From: an uncultured Prevotella sp.
GTDB taxonomy: Bacteria > Bacteroidota > Bacteroidia > Bacteroidales > Bacteroidaceae
Direction of reading: 5' to 3'
Length of the DNA: 16,807 nucleotides
Assembly (NCBI GenBank): GCA_937874345.1
Contig: CALNBT010000101.1
Location: 1 to 16,807, forward strand
Under the pieces are notes generated by a model, which worked only from the letters and a program-made list of their open reading frames with translations, did not search any database and was not told where the DNA came from. Numbering within the stretch: the first letter of the stretch is position 1; each line of letters starts with the position of its first letter. Of this stretch, positions 1-6,626 are shown one piece after another. Made by a program: the position numbers and the translations under genes.

Positions 1-53
1 TTCAAGTTATTTAAAATTATACGAGAAAATATACAGTTTTCCTTTTTGTTTTG

Positions 54-61
54 TACATTTG
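54..61 (+). promoter_or_regulatory. Possible -7 box upstream of the histidine kinase
   Basis: TACATTTG matches the Bacteroidota -7 consensus TAnnTTTG exactly. Transcription would start near base 68 and leave a leader of about 110 bases before the kinase. I see no convincing TTTG element about 20 bases upstream, and the 5' region is cut by the window edge, so this is a weak call. A second, poorer match (TAATTTTA, 151-158) lies nearer the gene. Confidence 0.25.
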
Positions 62-176
62 ATGGAACAAAATATGTAATCTTAATTTGTGATTTCGCGC
101 TTATCATCTGATGAAAGTTTTAATCAAAATGTTAAGTTAAGCAATAAAAATAATTTTAAAACGTTTCTTGGCTGTT

Positions 177-1343
177 ATGCAATGGACAGATAAAATTAGA
201 CAAGTGAAATTATTGTTGGTCATTGCCGCCATATTAATAGCTGTAGTGTCACTTGTTGTGTCCCATACATTAATCCGAGATTTGGAAAGCGAAGAACGTA
301 CCAAGATGGAAATTTGGGCTGAAGCCATGCGCTCTTTAAACCAAGCCGATGAGAATACTGACTTGAATCTTGTATTGAAAGTTATTAATGACAACCACAC
401 GATACCTGTTATTGTGATGGACGATCAGGGTAAGGTGCAGACTTATAGAAATATTAAGATGCAGAAAGGAAATGCTACAGATAGTCTTAACTATGTGAAT
501 ACACTTGGCCATAGCTTAAAAGCAAAAGGAAGATTTATTCGCATTGCCTTGACAGGACTTCCTAAAGAAGACTTTATCGAAGTTTGTTACGATGATTCTT
601 TAATGTTGAAACGTCTGGCTGGCTATCCTTATGTTCAACTCGGTGTTGTATTGATTTTTGTGATAGTGGCTATTTTTGCATTGTTGACCTCCAAAAAAGC
701 TGAACAAAATAAAGTCTGGGTCGGGCTATCCAAGGAAACTGCTCATCAGCTAGGCACCCCGATCTCAAGCTTGTTGGCCTGGACTGAAATCTTAAAAGAA
801 ACCTACCCTCAAGATGCATTATTGCCTGAAATGGAACAGGATGTCCAACGCCTTCAGCTCATTGCCGATCGTTTTTCAAAAATAGGCTCTGTGCCAACTT
901 TGGAACCTTCAAATTTGAATGACGTAATCAATCATGTTGTTGATTATATGAATCACCGTACATCAAGACACGTCCATATTATTGCGGATTTACCCGATGA
1001 AGCTATTATTGTTAAACTTAATGTCTCTCTGTTTGAATGGGTTATAGAAAACCTTTGTAAAAATGCCGTTGATGCGATGGGGGGTACTGAAGGTAAGATT
1101 ATTATCCATGTAGAGGAAACGATCCTAAAAGCAGTTATTGAGATGACCGATACGGGCAAAGGAATTAAGAAAAAAGATTTGAAGAATGTTTTCAAACCAG
1201 GATTCACCACTAAGAAGAGGGGGTGGGGCTTAGGACTATCATTGGTAAAACGTATCGTAGAGGAATATCACCAAGGCAGAATCTGGGTAAAGAATTCTGA
1301 ATTGGGTAAAGGAACAACTTTTAGGATCGAATTAAATCGTTAA
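177..1343 (+). CDS. Orphan membrane-bound sensor histidine kinase
   Basis: Two-component sensor kinase expected to sit in the inner membrane, autophosphorylate on a histidine and pass the phosphate to a response regulator. Starting at ATG 177 (388 aa), a hydrophobic segment at about 11-33 and another at about 145-170 enclose a periplasmic region of roughly 110 residues with no sensor family I recognise. There is no clear HAMP domain. The H-box is ETAHQLGTPISS with His190, the form often seen in Bacteroidota rather than SHELRTPL. The ATPase domain follows: N-box ENLCKNAVDAM (Asn296), G1 DTGKGI (Asp325), an FKPGFTT stretch, and G2 GWGLGLSLV. An in-frame TTG at 168 would add three residues; I prefer the ATG because nothing marks the TTG, and a stop at 138-140 excludes anything longer. 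No response regulator is encoded in the window, so its partner and signal are unknown. Confidence 0.9.
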   Translation: MQWTDKIRQVKLLLVIAAILIAVVSLVVSHTLIRDLESEERTKMEIWAEAMRSLNQADENTDLNLVLKVINDNHTIPVIVMDDQGKVQTYRNIKMQKGNATDSLNYVNTLGHSLKAKGRFIRIALTGLPKEDFIEVCYDDSLMLKRLAGYPYVQLGVVLIFVIVAIFALLTSKKAEQNKVWVGLSKETAHQLGTPISSLLAWTEILKETYPQDALLPEMEQDVQRLQLIADRFSKIGSVPTLEPSNLNDVINHVVDYMNHRTSRHVHIIADLPDEAIIVKLNVSLFEWVIENLCKNAVDAMGGTEGKIIIHVEETILKAVIEMTDTGKGIKKKDLKNVFKPGFTTKKRGWGLGLSLVKRIVEEYHQGRIWVKNSELGKGTTFRIELNR

Positions 1344-1725
1344 CATGAACATTGTTTATGATTCGATGCTGCGTTAACGATATCTATGACAGACTTTTCA
1401 CTGCATCGGAAAGACTGAATAATTTGATTTTGTTTGTCTAGGTTCTTGTGTGTTGGAGAGTATATTGAAGCTTGGGAACCGCCATTTGCTTAAAATAGAT
1501 AATATACTAAAAGTTTGACCAAGCATGATCTGAAAATTGAAATGCAGTTACCTTTTTGTCGTTCAAGTGCAATTTTTCTCTGCAGGTATTAGCCAATATT
1601 GTACTATTTGAATAGTAGATACGATTGATTATATTGAGATAAGTTATTGATGGGCAATATATTTTTTTTCATTAATATGGCACATCTCAGAAAATATTTG
1701 TAACTTTGCACCTCAAAGTGCGATA
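1344..1725. other. Gene-free stretch between the kinase and the DUF177 operon
   Basis: I see no credible open reading frame, tRNA fold or other RNA gene in these 382 bases. It holds a near-palindrome, TACTATT-tg-AATAGTA (1602-1617), which could be a small operator or simply chance in AT-rich DNA. The downstream end carries the promoter-like box of the DUF177-rpmF-fabH operon. No strong intrinsic terminator for the kinase gene is evident. Confidence 0.5.
1701..1708 (+). promoter_or_regulatory. -7 box of the DUF177-rpmF-fabH operon
   Basis: TAACTTTG fits the Bacteroidota sigma-ABfr -7 consensus TAnnTTTG, 18 bases before the DUF177 ATG, so the leader would be only about 10 bases long. The -33 element is not clear. 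The box overlaps a 6-bp inverted repeat, ACTTTG-cacct-CAAAGT (1703-1719), which might be an operator or chance. Confidence 0.5.
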
Positions 1726-2259
1726 ATGCGAAATTTAGAACCGTTTAAGATTGATTTAAAAGGGTTGAAAGCCGAGCAGAGCATGTTTCATTTTTCACTC
1801 GACGATGAATATTTCGAGGCTGTAGATGCTCCGGATATCCATCAGGGTAATCTTGCTGTTTCGGTAACAATACATAAATTGGCAAACTGTTTTGAGTTCA
1901 ATTTTCACATACAAGGTTCTGTTACCATACCCTGTGACTTATGTCTCGGTGATATGGAGCAGCCTATAGAGTCGGAAAACCGTCTTGTGGTAGCACTTGG
2001 TGATGACTACTCAGATGAAGATGACCTTGTTACAGTGTCAGAGAAAGAAGGAATACTCGACACATCATGGCTTATCTATGAATTTATAGAGCTAAGTGTT
2101 CCGATCAAGCATGTGCATGCACCTGGAAAATGCGACTCTGCTATGACAGAAACACTAAATGCGTATTTGACTACCCGAAGTAGTGAAGAGAATATGAAAG
2201 AGCTTCAAGATTCACGTTGGGCTGGATTAGATAAATTAAAAACAATAATTAAAGAATAA
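1726..2259 (+). CDS. DUF177 / YceD-family protein
   Basis: Member of the DUF177 (YceD) family, almost always encoded just upstream of ribosomal protein L32. Plant homologues are implicated in 23S rRNA accumulation, so a role in large-subunit assembly is the usual inference; the biochemical activity is not established. The length of 177 aa is close to that of E. coli YceD (about 173). Two family hallmarks are visible: a paired-cysteine motif PCDLCLGDMEQPIE (Cys70, Cys73) in the middle, and the C-terminal DSRWAGLDKLKTI stretch matching the typical DPRWxxLxxL ending. A later Cys136 with His129 and His131 could complete a metal site, which is inference. The gene is separated from rpmF by 6 bases, so the two are surely co-transcribed. 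Confidence 0.88.
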   Translation: MRNLEPFKIDLKGLKAEQSMFHFSLDDEYFEAVDAPDIHQGNLAVSVTIHKLANCFEFNFHIQGSVTIPCDLCLGDMEQPIESENRLVVALGDDYSDEDDLVTVSEKEGILDTSWLIYEFIELSVPIKHVHAPGKCDSAMTETLNAYLTTRSSEENMKELQDSRWAGLDKLKTIIKE

Positions 2260-2265
2260 AAGAAA

Positions 2266-2451
2266 ATGGCACATCCTAAAAGAAGACAGTCGAAGACTCG
2301 TACATTAAAGAGAAGAACACATGATAAGGCTGTAGCTCCAACATTGGCGTTATGTCCAAATTGTGGTGCATATTATGTATATCACACTGTTTGCCCTTCA
2401 TGCGGTTACTATAGGGGCAAGTTAGCTGTTGAAAAGGAAGTTGCTGAATAA
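2266..2451 (+). CDS. rpmF: 50S ribosomal protein bL32
   Basis: Small basic protein of the large ribosomal subunit, 61 aa. It begins MAHPKRRQSKTRTLKRR, typical of L32, and carries a zinc-ribbon with four cysteines, Cys30-x2-Cys33 and Cys43-x2-Cys46 (CPNCG and CPSCG). This is therefore the zinc-binding (C+) form rather than the cysteine-free paralogue some bacteria use under zinc limitation. Its stop codon overlaps the fabH start by one base (TAATG), which points to translational coupling. Unlike the E. coli yceD-rpmF-plsX-fabH order, no plsX lies between it and fabH. Confidence 0.97.
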   Translation: MAHPKRRQSKTRTLKRRTHDKAVAPTLALCPNCGAYYVYHTVCPSCGYYRGKLAVEKEVAE

Positions 2452-3473
2452 TGGGAAAGATCAAGTCGGTCATTACTGGTGTAGGAGGGTATGTTCCTGA
2501 TTACGTTCTGACAAATGAGGAACTATCCAGAATGGTTGACACCAGCGATGAATGGATTATGGCCCGTGTTGGTATCAAGGAGCGCCGAATTCTCAAAGAA
2601 GAAGGCCTGGGTACCAGCTATTTAGCCCGAAAGGCTGCCAAACAACTCATTCAGAAGACCGGTGTCGATCCCGACACGATTGATGCCTTAATCGTGGCAA
2701 CAACAACACCGGATTACAAGTTTCCTTCTACAGCATCAATTGTGTTAGGGAAACTTGGATTGAAAAATGCCTTTGCTTTCGACTTGGAGGCTGCTTGTTC
2801 AGGATTTATGTATAATCTCAGCGTGGCATCTAGCTTAATCGAAAGTGGTCGTTGTAAGAAAATCATCGTTATTGGAGCAGATAAGATGTCTTCAATGGTG
2901 GATTATCAGGATCGTCAAACATGCGTGCTTTTCGGAGATGGTGCTGCAGCTGTATTGCTTGAAGCATCTGAAGATGAAGAATATGGAATGCAGGATATGT
3001 ACTTCCGTACCGATGGTAAAGGACTTCCTTTCTTGCACATGAAGGCCGGGGGCAGTGTTTGTCCTCCTTCTCATTTTACAGTTGATCACCACCTTCATTA
3101 TCTTTATCAAGAAGGTCGTTCGGTATTCCGTTATGCGGTGACCTATATGAGTAATGACGTGTTGGAAATTATGAAACGAAACAACTTGACCACTGAAGAT
3201 GTTGACTGGGTTGTTCCCCATGAGGCAAATCTACGGATTATTGAAGCAGTTACCAAGCGAGCAGAACTACCCATGGAAAGGGTTGCTATCAATATTGAAC
3301 ATTACGGCAATACCAGCGCTGCTACCATTCCCCTTGCATTGTGGGATTTCGAAAGCAAATTGAAAAAAGGTGATAATGTCATTTTTACTTCTTTTGGTGC
3401 TGGGTTTGTTCATGGAGCCTCTTTTTGCAAATGGGCCTATGATGGCGCTGCGGTATCTACGAAGAAGTCGTGA
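2451..3473 (+). CDS. fabH: Beta-ketoacyl-ACP synthase III (FabH)
   Basis: Cytoplasmic condensing enzyme that starts fatty-acid synthesis by joining acetyl-CoA (or a branched acyl-CoA) with malonyl-ACP. The 340-aa product has the full catalytic triad: Cys116 in LEAACSGF, His257 in VVPHEANLRI and Asn287 in HYGNTSAA. The DTSDEWI motif (about 30-36) and the C-terminal SFGAGFVHGA stretch are typical. It is about 20 residues longer than E. coli FabH (317), mostly in small insertions and a short tail. The histidine motif is HEAN rather than the usual HQAN. Bacteroidota make many branched fatty acids, so a branched primer preference is plausible but cannot be read from the sequence. It overlaps rpmF by one base and is followed by a terminator-like hairpin. 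Confidence 0.96.
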   Translation: MGKIKSVITGVGGYVPDYVLTNEELSRMVDTSDEWIMARVGIKERRILKEEGLGTSYLARKAAKQLIQKTGVDPDTIDALIVATTTPDYKFPSTASIVLGKLGLKNAFAFDLEAACSGFMYNLSVASSLIESGRCKKIIVIGADKMSSMVDYQDRQTCVLFGDGAAAVLLEASEDEEYGMQDMYFRTDGKGLPFLHMKAGGSVCPPSHFTVDHHLHYLYQEGRSVFRYAVTYMSNDVLEIMKRNNLTTEDVDWVVPHEANLRIIEAVTKRAELPMERVAINIEHYGNTSAATIPLALWDFESKLKKGDNVIFTSFGAGFVHGASFCKWAYDGAAVSTKKS

Positions 3474-3507
3474 TTATTTTTTTGATCATATAACAATCGT
3501 ACGTTCA

Positions 3508-3546
3508 GAAAGCGCATCCTTTCATCAAGAAGAATGCGCTTTTTCT
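3508..3546 (+). terminator. Terminator-like hairpin between fabH and era
   Basis: AAAGCGCAT (3509-3517) pairs perfectly with ATGCGCTTT (3534-3542), and the 3' arm runs into a T-rich tract (TTTTTCTTT). This has the form of an intrinsic terminator after fabH. It ends only about 22 bases before the era ATG, leaving no room for a promoter between hairpin and era, so it may act as an attenuator or a partial terminator rather than a full stop. Confidence 0.6.
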
Positions 3547-3568
3547 TTCTCAAACATTATTCAACATC

Positions 3569-4450
3569 ATGCATAAAGCCGGTTTCGTAAATATTGTGGG
3601 TAACCCTAACGTTGGTAAGTCAACGTTGATGAACCTTCTGGTCGGTGAACGTATTTCAATTGCGACGTTCAAAGCTCAGACTACACGTCATCGTATCATG
3701 GGAATCGTGAATACGGATGATATGCAGATTGTCTTTTCTGACACACCTGGAGTTTTGAAACCCAATTACAAAATGCAGGAATACATGCTAGCTTTTTCTG
3801 AATCGGCGTTGGCAGATGCAGATATCTTGCTTTATGTGACTGATGTTGTAGAAAATCCTGAGAAGAACCTTGATTTTCTGGAGAAAGTCAAGAAAATGAC
3901 CATTCCTGTACTGTTGCTCATCAACAAGATTGATGAAACAGACCAAGTGACATTAAGCAATTTAGTAGAGAAGTGGTACGCTCTTTTGCCTAATGCTGAA
4001 ATTTTGCCAATATCTGCTGCCAATAAATTTGGTGTAGATATGTTGTTGAAACGAATTCAAGAGCTTTTGCCCGACAGTCCACCGTTTTTTGATAAGGACC
4101 AGCTGACCGATAAGCCTGCAAAATTCTTTGTCAGTGAGATCATTCGCGAGAAAATCTTGCTTTACTATGACAAAGAAGTTCCTTATTCAGTAGAGGTTAA
4201 TGTCGAAAGTTTTAAAGAAACGAACAAGCTGATCAGCATCAACGCCGTGATCTATGTAGAGAGAGATTCTCAGAAGGGTATCATCATCGGGCATCAAGGT
4301 GTAGCCTTGAAAAAGGTCAGTACGGAAGCTCGCAAGGCGCTAGAGAAGTTTTTTGGAAAGAAAATCTATCTGGAGACCTTTGTCAAGGTTGATAAAGACT
4401 GGCGAAGTTCGACGAAAGAGCTGGGTGATTTCGGGTATAAACCCGAATAA
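3569..4450 (+). CDS. era: GTPase Era, 30S assembly factor
   Basis: Essential GTPase that binds near the 3' end of 16S rRNA and helps mature the small ribosomal subunit. The product is 293 aa, against 301 in E. coli. The G domain has G1 GNPNVGKS (11-18), G3 DTPG (58-61) and G4 NKID (119-122). The C-terminal KH domain, about 200-280, contains VPYSVEV and the RNA-binding loop GHQG (241-244) followed by the ETFVKVDKDWR ending typical of Era. The start MHKAGFVNIVGNPNVGKS puts the P-loop at the expected distance from the N-terminus. It probably belongs with fabH upstream and der downstream, although a hairpin precedes it and a 240-base spacer follows. Confidence 0.97.
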   Translation: MHKAGFVNIVGNPNVGKSTLMNLLVGERISIATFKAQTTRHRIMGIVNTDDMQIVFSDTPGVLKPNYKMQEYMLAFSESALADADILLYVTDVVENPEKNLDFLEKVKKMTIPVLLLINKIDETDQVTLSNLVEKWYALLPNAEILPISAANKFGVDMLLKRIQELLPDSPPFFDKDQLTDKPAKFFVSEIIREKILLYYDKEVPYSVEVNVESFKETNKLISINAVIYVERDSQKGIIIGHQGVALKKVSTEARKALEKFFGKKIYLETFVKVDKDWRSSTKELGDFGYKPE

Positions 4451-4482
4451 AAGACCTCCCCCAGTCTCCAGAGTAATGCTTA

Positions 4483-4520
4483 GCACCAAAAGCGAATGAA
4501 CATCTAAAATGTGCTTTGGA
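4483..4520 (+). repeat. Imperfect hairpin in the era-der spacer
   Basis: CCAAAAGC (4486-4493) can pair with GCTTTGG (4513-4519) with one bulged A, and inside it ACAT (4500-4503) pairs with ATGT (4509-4512). No T tract follows, so it does not look like a terminator. It may be part of a dispersed intergenic repeat or a leader structure; no second copy is present in this window. Confidence 0.35.
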
Positions 4521-4563
4521 AAAAATTGAGGTCAAATAATAAATAACATGAAGTTGGAAGATA

Positions 4564-4608
4564 TGAGATGATAGTGCATCTTCTACGTAGAAGGTAAAAT
4601 GCCCTCAT
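4564..4608 (+). repeat. Nested palindrome in the der leader
   Basis: The core CTTCTACGTAGAAG (4580-4593) is a perfect 14-base palindrome. It is nested in GCAT (4576-4579)/ATGC (4599-4602) and an outer ATGAG (4564-4568)/CTCAT (4604-4608) pair. It could be a binding site for a dimeric DNA-binding protein, or it could fold as an RNA hairpin in the era-der transcript. No T tract follows it. Confidence 0.4.
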
Positions 4609-4657
4609 TCGTATCGCTCTAATATATCAATAAAAGCGCAGCCTCGCGCATAAACAT

Positions 4658-4684
4658 CCCCACTTTGGGGTAGGTTAGGAGGGG
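4658..4684 (+). promoter_or_regulatory. Strong Shine-Dalgarno sequence of der behind a GC hairpin
   Basis: AGGAGGGG (4677-4684) lies with its AGGAGG core 8 bases before the der ATG at 4691, the classical optimum. Just upstream, CCCC-acttt-GGGG (4658-4670) forms a small GC hairpin. Other genes in the window start after A-rich sequence without such a site, as is normal in Bacteroidota, so this one stands out. It fixes the der start with confidence. Confidence 0.6.
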
Positions 4685-4690
4685 TTTTAT

Positions 4691-6004
4691 ATGGCAAATT
4701 TAGTAGCAATTGTTGGACGTCCAAATGTTGGAAAGTCCACACTATTCAACCGATTGACACAATCGCGCAAGGCGATTGTCAGTGATACTGCGGGAACAAC
4801 ACGCGACCGTCAGTATGGCAAATGCCTTTGGAATGGAAAAGTCTTTTCGGTAGTCGATACTGGAGGCTGGGTCGTTAATTCTGATGATGTCTTTGAAGAT
4901 GCCATTCGCAAACAAGTTGTTGTTGCAACCGAAGAAGCCGATTTGGTGCTTTTCATGGTAGATATTACAACTGGATTGACCGACTTGGATCAAGATGTTG
5001 CCAAAATCTTGCGTCGTTCTGGTTTGCCAGTTATCTTAGTTGCCAACAAAGTTGACAACAGTGCTGAGTATTATACGGCAGCCGATTTTTACCGTTTGGG
5101 ATTGGGCGAGCCACAATGTGTCAGTGCTATTTCGGGCAGTGGAACCGGCGATCTGTTAGATATGGTCCTTGAAAAGCTTCCTGCCGAAAACAAAGAAGAG
5201 TTGGAATTAGACATTCCTCGCTTTGCTGTCGTTGGTCGCCCAAATGTGGGTAAGAGCAGTCTTATCAATTCTTTTATCGGTGAAGACCGCAATATTGTAA
5301 CAGAGATTGCCGGAACAACACGTGACAGTATTTATACACGTTACGATAAGTTTGGATTTGATTTCTATCTGGTAGATACGGCCGGAATTCGTCGCAAGAA
5401 TAAAGTGACAGAAGATTTAGAGTTCTATTCAGTCATGCGAAGCATCCGTTCCATAGAGAACAGTGATGTCTGTATCTTGATGATTGATGCTACTCGTGGT
5501 ATCGAAGGACAGGATATGAATATCTTCCAGTTGGTTCAAAAGAATAATAAGTCACTTGTGGTGGTTGTAAACAAATGGGATTTAGTTGAAGACAAGGATC
5601 AGAAAGTCATCAAGACCTTTGAAAACGCCATCAGAGAGCGAATGGCACCATTCGTTGACTTCCCCATTATCTTTGCGTCGGCTACTACCAAGCAACGTAT
5701 TTTCAAGGTGCTTGAAACCGCCAAGGAAGTGTACACGAACCGTAAGACCCATGTGGGAACATCAAAGTTAAACGAGGTGATGCTTCCTATTATTGAGGCA
5801 ACACCACCTCCCTCTATCAAGGGTAAATACATAAAGATTAAGTATTGCAACCAATTGCCCAATACGCAAATACCGTCATTTGTATTTTATGCAAATCTGC
5901 CGCAATATGTGAAAGAGCAATATCGGCGTTTCCTGGAAAATAAGATTCGTGAAAATTGGCCTATGCACGGATGTCCCATCAACGTGTTTATCCGTCAGAA
6001 ATAA
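4691..6004 (+). CDS. der: GTPase Der (EngA), 50S assembly factor
   Basis: Double-GTPase ribosome assembly factor that acts on the 50S subunit. The product is 437 aa, the usual length without the long insertions of E. coli Der (490). The first G domain has GRPNVGKST (9-17), DTGG (56-59) and NKVD (119-122). The second has GRPNVGKSS (182-190), DTAGI (229-233) and NKWD (294-297). The C-terminal KH-like domain covers about 350-437 and ends in GCPINVFIRQK, the expected terminus. The start is fixed by the strong Shine-Dalgarno at 4677-4684. A lipoprotein gene begins 5 bases after its stop, so the two are co-transcribed. Confidence 0.97.
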   Translation: MANLVAIVGRPNVGKSTLFNRLTQSRKAIVSDTAGTTRDRQYGKCLWNGKVFSVVDTGGWVVNSDDVFEDAIRKQVVVATEEADLVLFMVDITTGLTDLDQDVAKILRRSGLPVILVANKVDNSAEYYTAADFYRLGLGEPQCVSAISGSGTGDLLDMVLEKLPAENKEELELDIPRFAVVGRPNVGKSSLINSFIGEDRNIVTEIAGTTRDSIYTRYDKFGFDFYLVDTAGIRRKNKVTEDLEFYSVMRSIRSIENSDVCILMIDATRGIEGQDMNIFQLVQKNNKSLVVVVNKWDLVEDKDQKVIKTFENAIRERMAPFVDFPIIFASATTKQRIFKVLETAKEVYTNRKTHVGTSKLNEVMLPIIEATPPPSIKGKYIKIKYCNQLPNTQIPSFVFYANLPQYVKEQYRRFLENKIRENWPMHGCPINVFIRQK

Positions 6005-6009
6005 TCTTT

Positions 6010-6399
6010 ATGCGTGCATTGCTGTTTATTTTCTTGTTGTTGCTGACAGTAATGGGTTGTACTTCTACACCGAATGTCAATGAAGTGGCCGCTCGATCAG
6101 CAAAGCAATATTACAAGTATTTGCTAACTGGGCAATACGAATCGTTTGTTGATGGTAAGTATCGCACTGATCAAATTCCAAGTAGCTATAGAAACCAACT
6201 TGTAGACAATGCCAAGATGTATATGGCACAACAAGAGCAGGACCATCGAGGTATCAAGGATGTTCGAATTGTGAATGCAAAAGTAGATACAAGCCGGCAT
6301 GTCGCTAATGTCTTTTTGGTCTTTGCCTACGGAGACAGTACCAGTGAAGAAATTGTTGTCCCAATGGTTGAGAAAGATAATGTTTGGTATATGAAATGA
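6010..6399 (+). CDS. Small DUF4878-like lipoprotein
   Basis: Envelope lipoprotein of 129 aa, function unknown. I start it at the ATG at 6010, which gives a textbook lipoprotein signal (MRALLF, a run of leucines, then TVMGC with lipidated Cys17). A longer reading from 5956 is open but would overlap der and bury the signal peptide inside the protein. After the cysteine, about 24-50 reads AARSAKQYYKYLLTGQYESF and the C-terminus ends KDNVWYMK. This resembles the NTF2-like DUF4878 group of Bacteroidota lipoproteins, a similarity judged by eye. The residues after Cys17 (TSTPNV) lack the acidic cluster of the Bacteroides surface-export signal, so a periplasm-facing location is more likely. It follows der by 5 bases and lies upstream of a strong terminator. 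Confidence 0.82.
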   Translation: MRALLFIFLLLLTVMGCTSTPNVNEVAARSAKQYYKYLLTGQYESFVDGKYRTDQIPSSYRNQLVDNAKMYMAQQEQDHRGIKDVRIVNAKVDTSRHVANVFLVFAYGDSTSEEIVVPMVEKDNVWYMK

Positions 6400-6555
6400 C
6401 ACGGCATTGATGTTGATAAGTTGTCGAATCTCAATGCTTTGGAAAATCCATAGAATCGTAAGCCAATATGATGGGGATTGATTGGCAATTTTCATGGTAT
6501 TGAATAACAAAACGCATGATTTTGTTTCATAGGGGTTGCGGTCAAGTCTTTTAAA

Positions 6556-6611
6556 AAAAATAAGCCACCTTTCCATTGATATTCTCAATGATGGAAAGGT
6601 GGCTTATTTTT
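6556..6611. terminator. Strong bidirectional terminator between der-lipoprotein and lptB
   Basis: A perfect 21-base inverted repeat: 6556-6576 (AAAAATAAGCCACCTTTCCAT) is the reverse complement of 6591-6611. The 14-base loop contains a further TGA/TCA pairing. A T tract follows on the plus strand, and a run of eight T on the minus strand. It ends both the rightward der-lipoprotein transcript and the leftward lptB transcript. Confidence 0.87.
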
Positions 6612-6626
6612 GAATTTGGTAGTAGA

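Noticed and set aside
1344..1725. A possible small RNA or tRNA in the long intergenic region
   Set aside because: No cloverleaf, no strong stem followed by a T tract and no internal promoter-terminator pair could be found.
2451..2453. Missing plsX between rpmF and fabH as a sign of gene loss
   Set aside because: Absence of plsX from this position appears normal for Bacteroidota, and rpmF and fabH overlap neatly, so nothing has been excised here.
5956..6399. A longer lipoprotein gene starting inside der
   Set aside because: It would overlap der by about 49 bases and place 18 extra residues before a clear lipoprotein signal peptide. The ATG at 6010 gives a canonical signal and lipobox.
6124..6588. 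A 154-codon open frame on the minus strand over the lipoprotein gene
   Set aside because: Its sequence resembles no protein family, it runs into the terminator arm at one end and it shadows a well-supported lipoprotein.
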